From Shewanella gelidimarina (lineage in GTDB: Bacteria > Pseudomonadota > Gammaproteobacteria > Enterobacterales > Shewanellaceae): a DNA stretch of 64,000 nucleotides. Shown here in pieces: positions 24,395 through 35,496 of this stretch. Under the pieces are notes generated by a model. It was not told where the DNA came from. It saw only the letters and a program-made list of their open reading frames with translations, and searched no databases. The stretch covers positions 112,807 through 176,806 of the forward strand of contig NZ_JAKIKW010000001.1 of assembly GCF_023283945.1 (NCBI RefSeq), in the 5' to 3' direction. The position numbers and the translations under genes were made by a program. Position 1 is the stretch's first letter, and each line of letters opens with the position of its first letter.

Positions 24395-26434
24395 ATGAGC
24401 AACCCCTTGCTAAATAGCACTAAGCTTCCGCCTTTTTCTAGTCTTAAACCTGAGCATATTCAGCCTGCTATTGAACAAGGTATCGCGAACTGTCGAGCGC
24501 AAATAGAACAAGTGTTAAAGAATGAGGGTAACTATTGTTGGGATAATTTAGTTGCTCCACTTGATGACACTGATGATGAACTAGGAAAAATATGGTCGCC
24601 TATATCGCATATGAATTCGGTTGTCAGTAATGATGCATGGCGCGCTGCACATGATGCATGTCTGCCTTTGTTATCTGAGTACGGCACCTTTGTCGGCCAG
24701 CATCAGGGGCTGTATCAAGCCTATAAGTCACTTGCGGCATCAGCAGAGTTTGCTGATTATTCACAAGCGCAAAAGAAAATGATTGAAAATAGCCTGCGTG
24801 ATTTTGAACTATCAGGTATTGGTTTAAGTGATGACGACAAGCTGCGTTATGGTGAATTGGTTAAGCGCATGTCAGAACTGACTAGTGGTTTCTCTAATCA
24901 ACTATTAGACGCAACTCAAGCCTGGAGCAAACTGATCACTGATGAAGCAGAGCTAAAGGGTTTACCTGAATCTGCTGTGGCGGCTGCGGCGGCGATGGCA
25001 GAAGCCAAAGAGTTAACCGGCTGGCTGTTTACCTTAGATTTCCCCTCTTACCTACCCGTGATGTCTTACAGTGAGAATCGTGCGCTGCGTGAAGAGTGTT
25101 ATCGTGCGTTTGTCACGCGAGCATCTGATCAAGGGCCCAATGCCGGCGAATTTGATAATGGTCCATTAATGGATGAAATTTTATCATTACGCCACGAGCT
25201 GGCTAATCTATTAGGTTTTGACAGCTTTGCCGACAAGTCATTGGCAACGAAAATGGCCGAGACACCGGCACAAGTATTAGCGTTTTTAACGGAGCTTGCA
25301 GCGCGTTCTAAAACGCAAGGCGAAACCGAACTTAACGAGCTTAAAGATTTTGCTGCCAGCGAATACAGTGCAGTCGATCTTGCGGCATGGGATCTTGGTT
25401 TTTATGCTGAGAAATTGAAACAGCATCGCTACGAGATCTCCCAAGAGCTACTGCGTCCCTATTTTCCAGAAGATAAAGTCCTCTCTGGGCTGTTTTATAC
25501 CGTATCGCGCCTATTTGGCCTTAAAGTCGAAGAGCAAAAAGAGTTTGATAGTTGGCATAAAGATGTCCGTTTCTTCCATATTAGCGACAGTAAAGGCGAA
25601 CACCGTGGCAGTTTCTATTTAGATCTTTACGCCCGTGAAGGTAAGCGCGGTGGTGCATGGATGGATGATTGCCGTGCTCGTCGTGCCACTGTCGCAGGTT
25701 TGCAAGATCCGGTTGCTTACCTAACGTGTAATTTCAATGCGCCTGTGGCTGGTAAGCCCGCGTTATTTACCCATGATGAAGTGACGACTCTGTTCCATGA
25801 GTTCGGCCATGGCATTCATCATATGTTGACTAAGATTGATGTTGGCGGCGTTTCTGGGATCAGCGGCGTACCTTGGGACGCGGTTGAACTGCCGAGTCAG
25901 TTTATGGAGAACTGGTGCTATGAAGAGGAAGCTCTGGCTGAGATTTCAGGCCATTTCGAAACGGGTGAGCCGTTACCAAAGGTGATGTTGGATAAAATGC
26001 TGGCGGCGAAAAACTTCCAATCAGGCATGATGATGTTGCGTCAGCTTGAGTTTTCACTGTTTGATTTTAAGATGCACTTAGAGTTTGACCCTGCCAAAGG
26101 CGCAGAGATCCAAGCTAAGCTAAATGAGGTCCGTGAGTTAGTGGCGGTCGTTAAAGCACCTGAATTTAACCGCTTCCAACATGGCTTTGCGCATATCTTT
26201 GCTGGTGGCTACGCTGCAGGTTACTACAGCTATAAATGGGCTGAAGTGCTCTCTGCTGATGCGTTCTCTCTATTTGAAGAAGAAGGGATCTTTAACGCCG
26301 AAACGGGCAAGCGTTTCTTAGAGAATATCCTTGAGATGGGTGGCAGTGAAGAGCCTATGACCCTGTTTAAACGTTTCCGCGGGCGAGAGCCTAAGACTGA
26401 TGCTCTGCTAAGACATTGCGGTATTCATGGCTAA
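24395..26434 (+). CDS. prlC: Oligopeptidase A
   Basis: This is a 679-residue M3-family cytosolic zinc metallopeptidase that degrades short peptides, including cleaved signal peptides. The zinc motif HEFGHGIHH is near residue 470, with the third ligand Glu about 25 residues later in WDAVELPSQFMENW. The length equals E. coli PrlC. The ATG is preceded by AAGGACTC. In E. coli prlC lies near gor, rlmJ and rsmJ, as here. It ends in an intrinsic terminator. Confidence 0.96.
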   Translation: MSNPLLNSTKLPPFSSLKPEHIQPAIEQGIANCRAQIEQVLKNEGNYCWDNLVAPLDDTDDELGKIWSPISHMNSVVSNDAWRAAHDACLPLLSEYGTFVGQHQGLYQAYKSLAASAEFADYSQAQKKMIENSLRDFELSGIGLSDDDKLRYGELVKRMSELTSGFSNQLLDATQAWSKLITDEAELKGLPESAVAAAAAMAEAKELTGWLFTLDFPSYLPVMSYSENRALREECYRAFVTRASDQGPNAGEFDNGPLMDEILSLRHELANLLGFDSFADKSLATKMAETPAQVLAFLTELAARSKTQGETELNELKDFAASEYSAVDLAAWDLGFYAEKLKQHRYEISQELLRPYFPEDKVLSGLFYTVSRLFGLKVEEQKEFDSWHKDVRFFHISDSKGEHRGSFYLDLYAREGKRGGAWMDDCRARRATVAGLQDPVAYLTCNFNAPVAGKPALFTHDEVTTLFHEFGHGIHHMLTKIDVGGVSGISGVPWDAVELPSQFMENWCYEEEALAEISGHFETGEPLPKVMLDKMLAAKNFQSGMMMLRQLEFSLFDFKMHLEFDPAKGAEIQAKLNEVRELVAVVKAPEFNRFQHGFAHIFAGGYAAGYYSYKWAEVLSADAFSLFEEEGIFNAETGKRFLENILEMGGSEEPMTLFKRFRGREPKTDALLRHCGIHG

Positions 26435-26460
26435 TTGTTAAGTCAATTTTTATCATTTTA

Positions 26461-26483
26461 AAGGCGCCTAGTGCGCCTTTTTT
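26461..26483 (+). terminator. Intrinsic terminator of prlC
   Basis: The stem AAGGCGC / GCGCCTT around CTAGT is followed by T6. It begins about 27 bp after the prlC stop. Confidence 0.85.
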
Positions 26484-26816
26484 GCTATTTGATATAGTCT
26501 TGATGCCTAAATAGAGTGAAAATTTTATCTTTTAGTCGCTGGATCTTTTAGTGTCATTTTGGCTAAATCGAAGCATAAAAGACTAATGGATCTGAGTGCA
26601 ATAAGGCATTCGTTAACTGGAGAGTGCTAACCTTCCTCGAATTATACTTGTCCCCGTAAACGCTACTGACAATGAAACTCTGCCTACATTGTTCAACCGG
26701 TAGAGAATAGTATTAAGCCTGTGCTATGTTGATTATGCATATTATAAGCTGCTTAGTTCGCTGGAATGCTTAGTATGATCACATTCCAAGTTAGTCTTTG
26801 GTCGCCAGCACCCTGA
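26484..26816. other. Gene-free spacer between prlC terminator and apbE cluster
   Basis: This 330-bp spacer lies between convergent transcription units. I see no gene or clear repeat. Confidence 0.35.
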
Positions 26817-26915
26817 TTAACCTAGGGCAGTTAGCAGGATTAGAAATATACAGCATAGTAGTAACACCAGAGAGCTGAGGCCAACAATCATACGCATTGT
26901 TTGTTCAAACTTCAT
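26817..26915 (-). CDS. Small membrane protein (32 aa) downstream of apbE
   Basis: This is a 32-codon ORF 15 bp after apbE, with GAGG nine to ten bases before its ATG. The peptide has a short charged N-terminus (MKFEQTMRM) and one hydrophobic helix (IVGLSSLVLLLCCIFLILL). Position at the end of the urdA-apbE unit suggests co-transcription. Such tiny proteins often assist membrane redox enzymes, but there is no direct evidence here. Confidence 0.5.
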   Translation of the reverse strand: MKFEQTMRMIVGLSSLVLLLCCIFLILLTALG

Positions 26916-26930
26916 GACAGCCTATCACCC

Positions 26931-27950
26931 TCATTGAGATAGATACTGATAAATACTGCCACTGTAATGGGTTTGAAGGCCGCTATCTGTCTGCTCGATT
27001 AATATTACAGGAAGGTCTAGTGTATTGGCAATTTGCATCGAACGTTCCACACTTAAAACCATCATGGCAGTCGCAAAACCATCGGCGACGGCACATTGCT
27101 GGTGCAGCACTGTTGCTGAGATCACACTACTTTGAATAGACTGCCCGGTGGTGGGATCGATAATGTGACTTAACCTTTTACTACCACTGTCGATATAATT
27201 GACGTAACTCCCTGATGTCGCCATCGACATATCTTTGAGTTTTATCAACGCCTGTATTTCAAGGCTAAACTTCTCTGGACGAGTTACAGCAACCTGCCAA
27301 TCTCGACCTTTTTCAGCTACTCCTCGAGTTCGCACCTCTCCGCCAATCTCGACCAGATAATGTTGTACACCTAGGTTGTTGAGCAGCTTGGCGATACAAT
27401 CAACACCATAGCCTTTCGCAACTGCAGAGGGGTTTATCTCTAGCCCCGGGATCAGTTTTGTCACCGATGTTGATGCTAAACTAAATCCGTTCATACCTGT
27501 TTTAGAGCGGGCAAGTTCTAACTGACCACGATTTTTATGCTGTAAATCTCGTTGTTTAACGCCAAAACCCCAGAACTCGATCACTGGCCCCAACGTCACA
27601 TCAAGCGCGCCATCTGTTTGCGCCGAAATACATTTAGAGATCTGTAACACATCCCAAAGATAGCTAGATACGGGGATAGGCTCACCAATGTCATTAACGT
27701 TAAGGGTCGATATTTCGGAGTCTGCGCGGTACACCGATAGAGAATCATTAACCCGCTCCAACTCTTGCTTTACTAATGCTGTTATCTCTGACTTCGTTGC
27801 GATCGTATCCTGTAACCGTAACTGTATGGTGTAAGTAGTCCCCATGGTATTACCGGTTATCAGCCCTATGTTGATATGAGCCCAAGCCTTGGGGACGCAT
27901 AACAGCAACATTAGCCAGATCATCGTCAGGCGTTTCATAATGGACCTCAT
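26931..27950 (-). CDS. apbE: FAD:protein FMN transferase
   Basis: This 339-residue ApbE-family enzyme covalently attaches FMN to Thr/Ser of exported flavoproteins. It has a signal peptide (LTMIWLMLLLCVPKAWA), then NTMGTTYTIQL, the VNPSA-like EINPSAVAKGYGVD segment and the SHIIDPTTG motif typical of the family. It follows urdA, whose FMN-binding domain is the obvious substrate. A hairpin with T-tract between the two genes would make apbE expression lower than urdA. Confidence in family is high. Confidence 0.93.
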   Translation of the reverse strand: MRSIMKRLTMIWLMLLLCVPKAWAHINIGLITGNTMGTTYTIQLRLQDTIATKSEITALVKQELERVNDSLSVYRADSEISTLNVNDIGEPIPVSSYLWDVLQISKCISAQTDGALDVTLGPVIEFWGFGVKQRDLQHKNRGQLELARSKTGMNGFSLASTSVTKLIPGLEINPSAVAKGYGVDCIAKLLNNLGVQHYLVEIGGEVRTRGVAEKGRDWQVAVTRPEKFSLEIQALIKLKDMSMATSGSYVNYIDSGSKRLSHIIDPTTGQSIQSSVISATVLHQQCAVADGFATAMMVLSVERSMQIANTLDLPVILIEQTDSGLQTHYSGSIYQYLSQ

Positions 27951-27983
27951 GCTAAAGTTAAAAACTATCTCATTAGTACTAAT

Positions 27984-28012
27984 AAAAAGCCGACCACATC
28001 AGTGATCGGCTT
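27984..28012 (-). terminator. Hairpin/terminator between urdA and apbE
   Basis: On the minus strand, AGCCGATCA and TGGTCGGCT pair around a short loop and are followed by T5. It lies between the urdA stop and the apbE start, so it probably lets only part of the transcription reach apbE. Confidence 0.7.
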
Positions 28013-28037
28013 ATCATCTTTATATAGGGATTACTGC

Positions 28038-29810
<1,773 letters not shown>

Positions 29811-29821
29811 TCACTCTGATG

Positions 29822-30568
29822 CTAGAAGGTAAAGCCAACCGCTACGCCATACTCGATGCCATCATTGGGCGTAGAGCCCCAGCTATCGAAATGCGTCATA
29901 TGTAATTTGGTATAGAAAGAGTCGGTTATACTTGTTTTCAACGTTGTGATGATCTGATGACCATAACTGGCGTAACCTAAGGTACTCATATGCTCCTCAT
30001 CACGATCAAATTGCCCTTCATAATTTACCGATAAAGAGTGTTTAAGTCCCATGGCTGAGAAAGGATAGCGGGCATTAATAACCGCGGCATAACCACTGAT
30101 CCCATCGAAGTTAGCCCCGGTGGGTGCTAGGCTTGCAGCGGTATAATTCACACCTACGCCAGCATTGATAAAGAGGCCGCCATACTTACGATTTGTTGTC
30201 ACACCCAGATATAAATTGTCTTCCATCACCGTACGGTTAGAGACAAGAAAGTTTTGCATCCAGTAATTATATTTTGAATCTGAGATTTGTTTATCGACAA
30301 TAATTAAAGACTTAACCGTTAGCTTGCCATCAGCATCATTCTGGGCATCTTTTATCTCTCCGGGATTTTCTAATTTAATATACGCAAGCAGCGTTCCCCA
30401 ATCTGCTTTTTCGAAATGAGTTAATTTAACAAAAGGCTGATCGTAAGCGCCGCGATTATCATCCTTAGTATCTGAGGTATAGGCTTTATAGCCAATATCC
30501 AATGAGGTTGCAGACATCGCTGGTGCCGCCAGAAAAACTGAGAGGGCCGCAATAAGTTGCTTATTCAT
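29822..30568 (-). CDS. Outer-membrane beta-barrel protein upstream of urdA (DUF5020/Tsx-like)
   Basis: This 248-residue protein has a signal peptide (LIAALSVFLAAPAMSA) and a mature region of alternating beta-strands ending in GVAVGFTF, as in outer-membrane channels. It resembles DUF5020 / nucleoside-channel-like (Tsx) proteins. It is first in the urdA unit, 29 bp before urdA, so it probably admits urocanate or a related imidazole compound. Two direct-repeat boxes lie 170-230 bp upstream. Confidence 0.72.
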   Translation of the reverse strand: MNKQLIAALSVFLAAPAMSATSLDIGYKAYTSDTKDDNRGAYDQPFVKLTHFEKADWGTLLAYIKLENPGEIKDAQNDADGKLTVKSLIIVDKQISDSKYNYWMQNFLVSNRTVMEDNLYLGVTTNRKYGGLFINAGVGVNYTAASLAPTGANFDGISGYAAVINARYPFSAMGLKHSLSVNYEGQFDRDEEHMSTLGYASYGHQIITTLKTSITDSFYTKLHMTHFDSWGSTPNDGIEYGVAVGFTF

Positions 30569-30740
30569 ATAAAAATTCCTTAATCATATTATTTAGCAAC
30601 AGATTAAAGAACCGAGCAATATACTTTGTGAGCGGTCTCTCCATCTGCTCAATATTTAATAAGTACTGTGGTTTAAGGAAGGATAAATATAAAAAAACAA
30701 ATAAAAGATTAGAAATTGATGAAAATAGATATTCTTCAAA

Positions 30741-30757
30741 GTGAAAGTCACGTCAAA
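30741..30757 (-). promoter_or_regulatory. Putative response-regulator box 1
   Basis: Minus-strand sequence TTTGACGTGACTTTCAC. It is repeated 42 bp away (four helical turns) at 30783 and again in variant form at 33778. It lies upstream of the outer-membrane protein-urdA operon, which is also next to an OmpR-type regulator. Confidence 0.5.
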
Positions 30758-30782
30758 ATATTTTTTATATAAAATTTTAAAC

Positions 30783-30799
30783 GTGAAAGATACGTCAAA
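30783..30799 (-). promoter_or_regulatory. Putative response-regulator box 2
   Basis: Minus-strand sequence TTTGACGTATCTTTCAC differs from box 1 at two positions and is in the same orientation at 42 bp centre-to-centre spacing. Confidence 0.5.
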
Positions 30800-30851
30800 T
30801 ATTATAATGGTAAAATAAATAATGGAGTAAAACTGCAAAAGTTATAAATAA

Positions 30852-30887
30852 AAAGTGGTAGATGATATTAAAATCATCTACCACTTT
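30852..30887 (-). terminator. Terminator of the regulator operon
   Basis: Perfect 15-bp arms (AAAGTGGTAGATGAT and its complement) enclose a 6-base loop, with T5 following on the minus strand. It sits downstream of the histidine kinase gene and separates it from the urdA operon promoter. Confidence 0.85.
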
Positions 30888-30922
30888 AAATTATCACTAT
30901 AAAAACAGAACAATAATATAAC

Positions 30923-32134
30923 TTAAGAGTTAATCTTCAATAATGCTCTAAATTGGTTATCCTCCCTAACCGAGTGATATGTCCACCCGAGCTGGTGTGC
31001 TAAGCGCTCTACAAGCATTAAGCCTAAGCCAAAACCACTACTATTTTTAGGTGACATTGCATTAACGATTTCAATGGTATTATTTGATTGTTCTATCCTT
31101 ATGCCTCGAGCCCCATGTTCTAGGCTATTACGCACTAAATTGTTTAAAATAATGGTGAGTGGATCTTTTTGCACTGTTATCTCTGTGTCGTCACATATTA
31201 ATTCTACGGGTAAATAATCCCCTTTAGCAGTTTGTTGATCATCGACAACCTGCTGTAATAACTCTGCCAGCTTCACTTTGCTGTGATGTATCGATGTAAA
31301 CTCTGAGCTCATTAACCACAGTAAGGTTTCTGTAATAGACTTCATCTGCTGAGTTGCCAGACTAGCATGTAAAGTCGGTCCTTCAAGTTGGCCATGTTGC
31401 AAGGTAAGAATATCGAAAGACGATTGACATATCGCTATAGGTGTACGCAATTCATGGCTAGCAAAACGCAAGAAAGATAACTCTCTTTGCTGCGCTTCTT
31501 TCAACTGCTTAATGGAGATATCTAGAGCATCGACAATCGATTGTAATTCGGCATAACATTGCTGGGGGAAATTAAGATTTTGCATTTTTAACCAATCATG
31601 CTGTTTAATTGCACGACTGATTTGATGAACAGGAGAAATTACTCGACTCTGTAGATACAAAGCGAGGCTTGCAACCACACCGAAAGTCATCGTGATCAAT
31701 AAGCAGATGGCTGCCATATTCTTAGGCGCAAATTCCAGATCATGAGTGGCATTATAGTTTAGCCAGACATATAAATTCTCACCTGAGTGCTGCTGATATA
31801 CCATCAATGCATCGATAAATTGACCATTATGGTGATGATATTCAACTTCATTTAAAGCCGTAGGTTGTACACCATCAGTAATCGATTTAACTTGCTCCGG
31901 AGCGCTATTCCAATCTGTGTATATTTTAATATTATCTGTTTGATAGAGATTACCTGTCTCTGCTAAATACTGCTCAGCCGCCTGGGCTGCACTTTTCATC
32001 GTGATGCTATGCATACTAAACATACCTGTACACATCATGCATAGCGGAATAAATATGTTGATCAGTAAAGTGACCGCTAAGAACACCACTCCATAACATT
32101 GGTAAACACGCTTTAAACTCATCTTATGCTTCAT
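30923..32134 (-). CDS. Sensor histidine kinase of the urdA locus
   Basis: This 403-residue kinase has two membrane helices (about 14-38 and 140-160) flanking a periplasmic sensor of roughly 100 residues. A HAMP-like linker, the HisKA H-box FLRFASHELRTPIA (His about 230) and an HATPase domain with NNLVRNSLEHG (N-box) and GFGLGLMLVERLA (G-box) follow. It overlaps the response regulator gene by 11 bp. It probably senses urocanate or anaerobic conditions, by location only. Confidence 0.9.
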   Translation of the reverse strand: MKHKMSLKRVYQCYGVVFLAVTLLINIFIPLCMMCTGMFSMHSITMKSAAQAAEQYLAETGNLYQTDNIKIYTDWNSAPEQVKSITDGVQPTALNEVEYHHHNGQFIDALMVYQQHSGENLYVWLNYNATHDLEFAPKNMAAICLLITMTFGVVASLALYLQSRVISPVHQISRAIKQHDWLKMQNLNFPQQCYAELQSIVDALDISIKQLKEAQQRELSFLRFASHELRTPIAICQSSFDILTLQHGQLEGPTLHASLATQQMKSITETLLWLMSSEFTSIHHSKVKLAELLQQVVDDQQTAKGDYLPVELICDDTEITVQKDPLTIILNNLVRNSLEHGARGIRIEQSNNTIEIVNAMSPKNSSGFGLGLMLVERLAHQLGWTYHSVREDNQFRALLKINS

Positions 32135-32798
32135 TCACGCCAGCCTTCAAGCATAAACCAACGCCTCTTATAGTATGAAGATATTGATGCTTAAAAGGCT
32201 TATCAACAACTTTCCGCAAGAGGTGCATGTGACTTCTTAAACTGTCACTATCAGGCAGGCTATCTGGCCATAATATGCGCTCAATCTCTTCACGTTCAAC
32301 TGTTTCAGGACTCCGTCTAGCGAGCAAAGATAATATCTGCCAACCGGTTCGGGATAACGGTAACTCCTCACCTAAACGGTGAACACGGTGGCCGGCAAAA
32401 TCAAACTCAAGTTCACCAATTTTTAGCAATTTAGGTGCAGGTCTGCGCTCTGCAACGACTCGTAATCTGGCAACCAATTCTGGCATCGCAAATGGCTTTA
32501 CTAAATAGTCATCCGCACCCACTTCAAAGCCTGACAGCTTATCTTGTAATCCACTGCGAGCCGTAAGCATGATCACCGGCGAAATTACGCGCTGATCCTT
32601 CCATCGCTTGCATGCTTCAAGGCCATCACCATCAGGTAAGTTAAGATCGAGAATAATCGCGTCGTAGGGGCGGCTATAAACTTGACTATCAGCTTGAACT
32701 AATGTGCTTGCGTAATCACATTCGATATCGATGAGATCTAGGTAATGAATAATATTTTTTGCTAGTAAATGGTTATCTTCAACGAGTAATACCAACAT
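32124..32798 (-). CDS. OmpR-family response regulator of the urdA locus
   Basis: This 224-residue regulator has a receiver domain with acidic pocket (VEDN), phospho-acceptor Asp in ILDLNLPDGDG (about 52), Lys in DYLVKPF (about 102) and a C-terminal winged helix (LSRTGWQILSLLARRS, then SHMHLLRKVV). It lies 2 bp after the LuxR-type gene and is followed by its kinase. It is the natural candidate to bind the TTTGACGT boxes. Confidence 0.92.
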   Translation of the reverse strand: MLVLLVEDNHLLAKNIIHYLDLIDIECDYASTLVQADSQVYSRPYDAIILDLNLPDGDGLEACKRWKDQRVISPVIMLTARSGLQDKLSGFEVGADDYLVKPFAMPELVARLRVVAERRPAPKLLKIGELEFDFAGHRVHRLGEELPLSRTGWQILSLLARRSPETVEREEIERILWPDSLPDSDSLRSHMHLLRKVVDKPFKHQYLHTIRGVGLCLKAGVNEA

Positions 32799-32800
32799 GT

Positions 32801-33547
32801 TTATATAATCTCCAACTGATGCGCAATATGAACTAAGTTCGCACGGTTACTTGCCGACAGCTTATTTCTCATAGACTCTAGATGATATTCCACTCCACGA
32901 ATAGTTATGTGAAGCTCCTCCGATATCTCAGCATTCTGTAATCCACTAGCGACCATTTTTAGCGCTTTTAACGCAGTCTGGTTAAAAAGTGTCGTCTGCT
33001 TATAGGGATTTAAGTCGCAATGGAAATGTTCAAATAAGGTCGACTGGACTAGCTTTAGTGAGGTTTCTAGATTGGTAAGCTTTGGGTGTAGATCCTCATC
33101 TTTAGCCAACAATGTAAAACGTCCGGACCAAGCCTCTGATGCATAATGGAGCACCGGATAGCTGAGCACTGTTTTTATACCGTAAGAGCTAAACAGTTTA
33201 TTTGCCTTATTGGCCTGTCCGCGTTCAGATAATTGATAATAATAGGGCTGATCTAATTTCAAGGCTAAGCCAAAATTAACATCTTTAGCGGCAACTTGAG
33301 CGATGTAATGGCGTTGTATTTTTTGGACGGTATTTGATGAGCTATAGACCCCATCAGAGCTATATAGCATGCGTCTGGTTAAGATACTTTTCTTACTATT
33401 ATGTAGATAATCTGGATAGGCCCTATTTGGGATCCCTTGGAACCAAAATCCATCAAAACCGTGCTGCGATATCTCAGACTTTATTGACTGTAATATTAAA
33501 GGGGAAATGACAAGTTCAGCTGAATCATTGCTGTCTAAATTTTGCAT
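32801..33547 (-). CDS. LuxR-family regulator with autoinducer-binding-like domain
   Basis: This 248-residue protein has an N-terminal Autoind_bind-like domain (FWFQGIPNRAYPDYL, then VLSYPVLHYASEAWSGRFTLLA) and a C-terminal LuxR helix-turn-helix (QNAEISEELHITIRGVEYHLESMRNKL). No LuxI-type synthase is near, so it is a solo. It is first in an operon with the two-component genes (2 bp gap). It may sense a metabolite such as an imidazole compound rather than an AHL. The start at MQNLDSN has no clear alternative. Confidence 0.85.
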   Translation of the reverse strand: MQNLDSNDSAELVISPLILQSIKSEISQHGFDGFWFQGIPNRAYPDYLHNSKKSILTRRMLYSSDGVYSSSNTVQKIQRHYIAQVAAKDVNFGLALKLDQPYYYQLSERGQANKANKLFSSYGIKTVLSYPVLHYASEAWSGRFTLLAKDEDLHPKLTNLETSLKLVQSTLFEHFHCDLNPYKQTTLFNQTALKALKMVASGLQNAEISEELHITIRGVEYHLESMRNKLSASNRANLVHIAHQLEII

Positions 33548-34024
33548 GCGTCAATGAGCCTTTCATCGAAAATCTTGAGTAATACGGTTATATAAACCAC
33601 ATGAAAAGCTGTCGTAAACGTTATATAAGCCATAGCAGGGGTCATCAAGATCGTCCTTTCATACGCCTTCGATCTTTGTCGCTCACCATACTCAAAAGCG
33701 TTACATTGTTAAACTTTGATGAACAAAATATTCCAAGCAGTTAACAAAGTGACAAATTATTTTAATCTAGCTGTTTTTTTGACGTAACTTTGACGAGGAC
33801 TTAGATACACTTCCCTAGATTAACCCCAAATTTCAGTAATTCAGGCTGTTAAAGGTCTACTGTGCAGGTATTAATATCGTTATCATTTGGATGGAATTCA
33901 TCGTAGCGACATTCTGCGTTGTTATGTCACTAAATAATATGAGATATGAGTCGCGCTTGTTATCTGGTATGACCTCTGCTAGCCTTTCGGCTCTTATTTA
34001 TCAAGGATGTGGGTTGAGCAGTAA
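33548..34024. other. Divergent regulatory region
   Basis: This 477-bp spacer between the regulator operon and the thioesterase gene holds a third TTTGACGT box at 33778-33794. It also has a direct repeat of GTTATATAA about 30 bp apart near 33579 and 33621. No gene was found. Confidence 0.4.
33778..33794 (+). promoter_or_regulatory. Putative response-regulator box 3
   Basis: TTTGACGTAACTTTGAC on the plus strand matches boxes 1 and 2 upstream of the urdA operon at 14-15 of 17 positions. It lies 230 bp before the LuxR-type gene, in the opposite orientation to the operon. Confidence 0.35.
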
Positions 34025-34555
34025 ATGAATCTTTATTTTAGGCTTTTTTGGTTGTTTGCTTGGCGCGTACGTCACTGTAATAAAATCGATTTTTTAGGCA
34101 AAAGTACACTCAGTTATCGTGCATTACCTTCCGATTGCGATATCAACTTTCACCTGACTAATTCGCGTTACCCAGCGTTTATGGATCTGGCTCGAACTTA
34201 CATGTTGTCCGAAATGGGCTTGCTAAAGCGTTTTATAAAACTGGGATGGATGCCGATTATTAATGCCGCTGAGTTCACCTATATTCGTGACATCAAGCCA
34301 TTTGCTAAGTTTGATATTGAAAGCAAAGTGGTCGGTTGGGATGAGAAATACTTCTATGTCGAACAACGATTTGTCAGTGAGCACGGTTTGCATTGCATTG
34401 CCCATGTGCGCGGCGTTTTTGTGTGTAAGAGGAAGCAGGTGCCGATTTTAAAGATGTTAGCAGAGATCCCCTTTAATGATGCTGCACCAGAACTGCCAGC
34501 TGAAGTTGAAAAGTGGAAACGCTTCTTACAGTTAAAGAAAGCGCAGAACATATAA
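34025..34555 (+). CDS. Acyl-CoA thioesterase (hotdog fold)
   Basis: This 176-residue protein of the 4HBT-like thioesterase family has the characteristic region DCDINFHLTNSRYPAFMDLAR (about 37-57), where the Asp and Asn-His surround the catalytic site. Hotdog strands follow (FDIESKVVGWDEKYFYVEQRF). The N-terminal 20 residues are hydrophobic (FRLFWLFAWRV), so membrane association is possible. Substrate is unknown. Monocistronic. Confidence 0.8.
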   Translation: MNLYFRLFWLFAWRVRHCNKIDFLGKSTLSYRALPSDCDINFHLTNSRYPAFMDLARTYMLSEMGLLKRFIKLGWMPIINAAEFTYIRDIKPFAKFDIESKVVGWDEKYFYVEQRFVSEHGLHCIAHVRGVFVCKRKQVPILKMLAEIPFNDAAPELPAEVEKWKRFLQLKKAQNI

Positions 34556-34641
34556 TCGCCATTCTACTCACTGACTAATCTTTCTGTGGGTGTTTAATCT
34601 CCGGCTGGCTATTGCTGTGTTTGCTCGGATGCATAGCGGTG

Positions 34642-35268
34642 TCATGACGTACGAGCAAGAGTGAGCGCCACTTCCTCTTGCACTTGATTGACGGCTCCAC
34701 GCAGTGTTGCTTGGATCCAATAACGGCCGAGATGTTCATAGTCGAGTAGCTTAAAGTCGGTTTCTAATGTCAGTAAACATGGGATCGTCGCGCAGTCGGC
34801 TAAGCTAAAGCTGTCACCACATAACCAATGATATTTGGCGAGGCGTCGGTCTAAACTGTCCAGCGTTGTCAGCAGTTCATTTTCAAGTTGCTTGACCTTA
34901 ATCTGATTACTCATTTTTTGATGTTTGGCGAGTAGCCAATGGTCGATCACTTTGTCGAGCCGTGTATCGCTGAGTCTATCGTAAAGCCTCACTTGCAGTG
35001 CATCCTCGGTTAGCGCTGGAATGAGTTGAGTACCTTGCTCTATGTTGGCATCAAGGTATTCTACGATAATACTTGCGTCGGGAATGACCTCACCTGATGC
35101 AATTCTGAGTAAAGGCAGGTGGCCGCTAGCATCAATTCGTTGCAATTCCCGCCTCGCGTAAGGATCCGCTAAATTAATAATATGCGGATAAAAGTAGGCT
35201 TGTTTTTCATAAAGGGCAATGAGTACCTTTTGTGATTGTCGTGACAGTGGATGGTAATACAGATCCAT
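34642..35268 (-). CDS. Glutathione S-transferase family protein
   Basis: This protein has 208 residues. The thioredoxin-like N-terminus reads MDLYYHPLSRQSQKVLIALYEK, with the conserved cis-Pro/Ser pair in LPLLRIASGEVIPDASIIVEYLD. The helical C-terminal domain has CGDSFSLADCATIP, the N-capping box of GSTs. An in-frame TTG upstream (35286) would add six residues; I prefer the ATG at 35268. It presumably conjugates or reduces an unknown electrophile. Confidence 0.85.
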   Translation of the reverse strand: MDLYYHPLSRQSQKVLIALYEKQAYFYPHIINLADPYARRELQRIDASGHLPLLRIASGEVIPDASIIVEYLDANIEQGTQLIPALTEDALQVRLYDRLSDTRLDKVIDHWLLAKHQKMSNQIKVKQLENELLTTLDSLDRRLAKYHWLCGDSFSLADCATIPCLLTLETDFKLLDYEHLGRYWIQATLRGAVNQVQEEVALTLARTS

Positions 35269-35496
35269 GGTCGTTACAGACTCCAATCAAAAGCATTTGT
35301 GTTAACTCTAGTTGCTAAAACGGGTCCCCACAATGTGCTGTGTTGGCTGCGTGAGTGCCTTACACTATGAGTTATCTTGATAAAGTAATGCCTCTCAGCA
35401 GGTTAACGGTTAACTACCGCAGAATATTACCCATACGACTTCGAATTGCAGCATCGAGTATGTCGAACAGTGGCTTGGGTATCGACAGGAGAACAG

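Noticed and set aside
30656..30838. 60-codon AT-rich hydrophobic ORF upstream of the urdA operon
   Set aside because: It covers the putative regulator boxes in a very AT-rich spacer; its Phe/Ile/Tyr-rich composition is what such DNA gives by chance.
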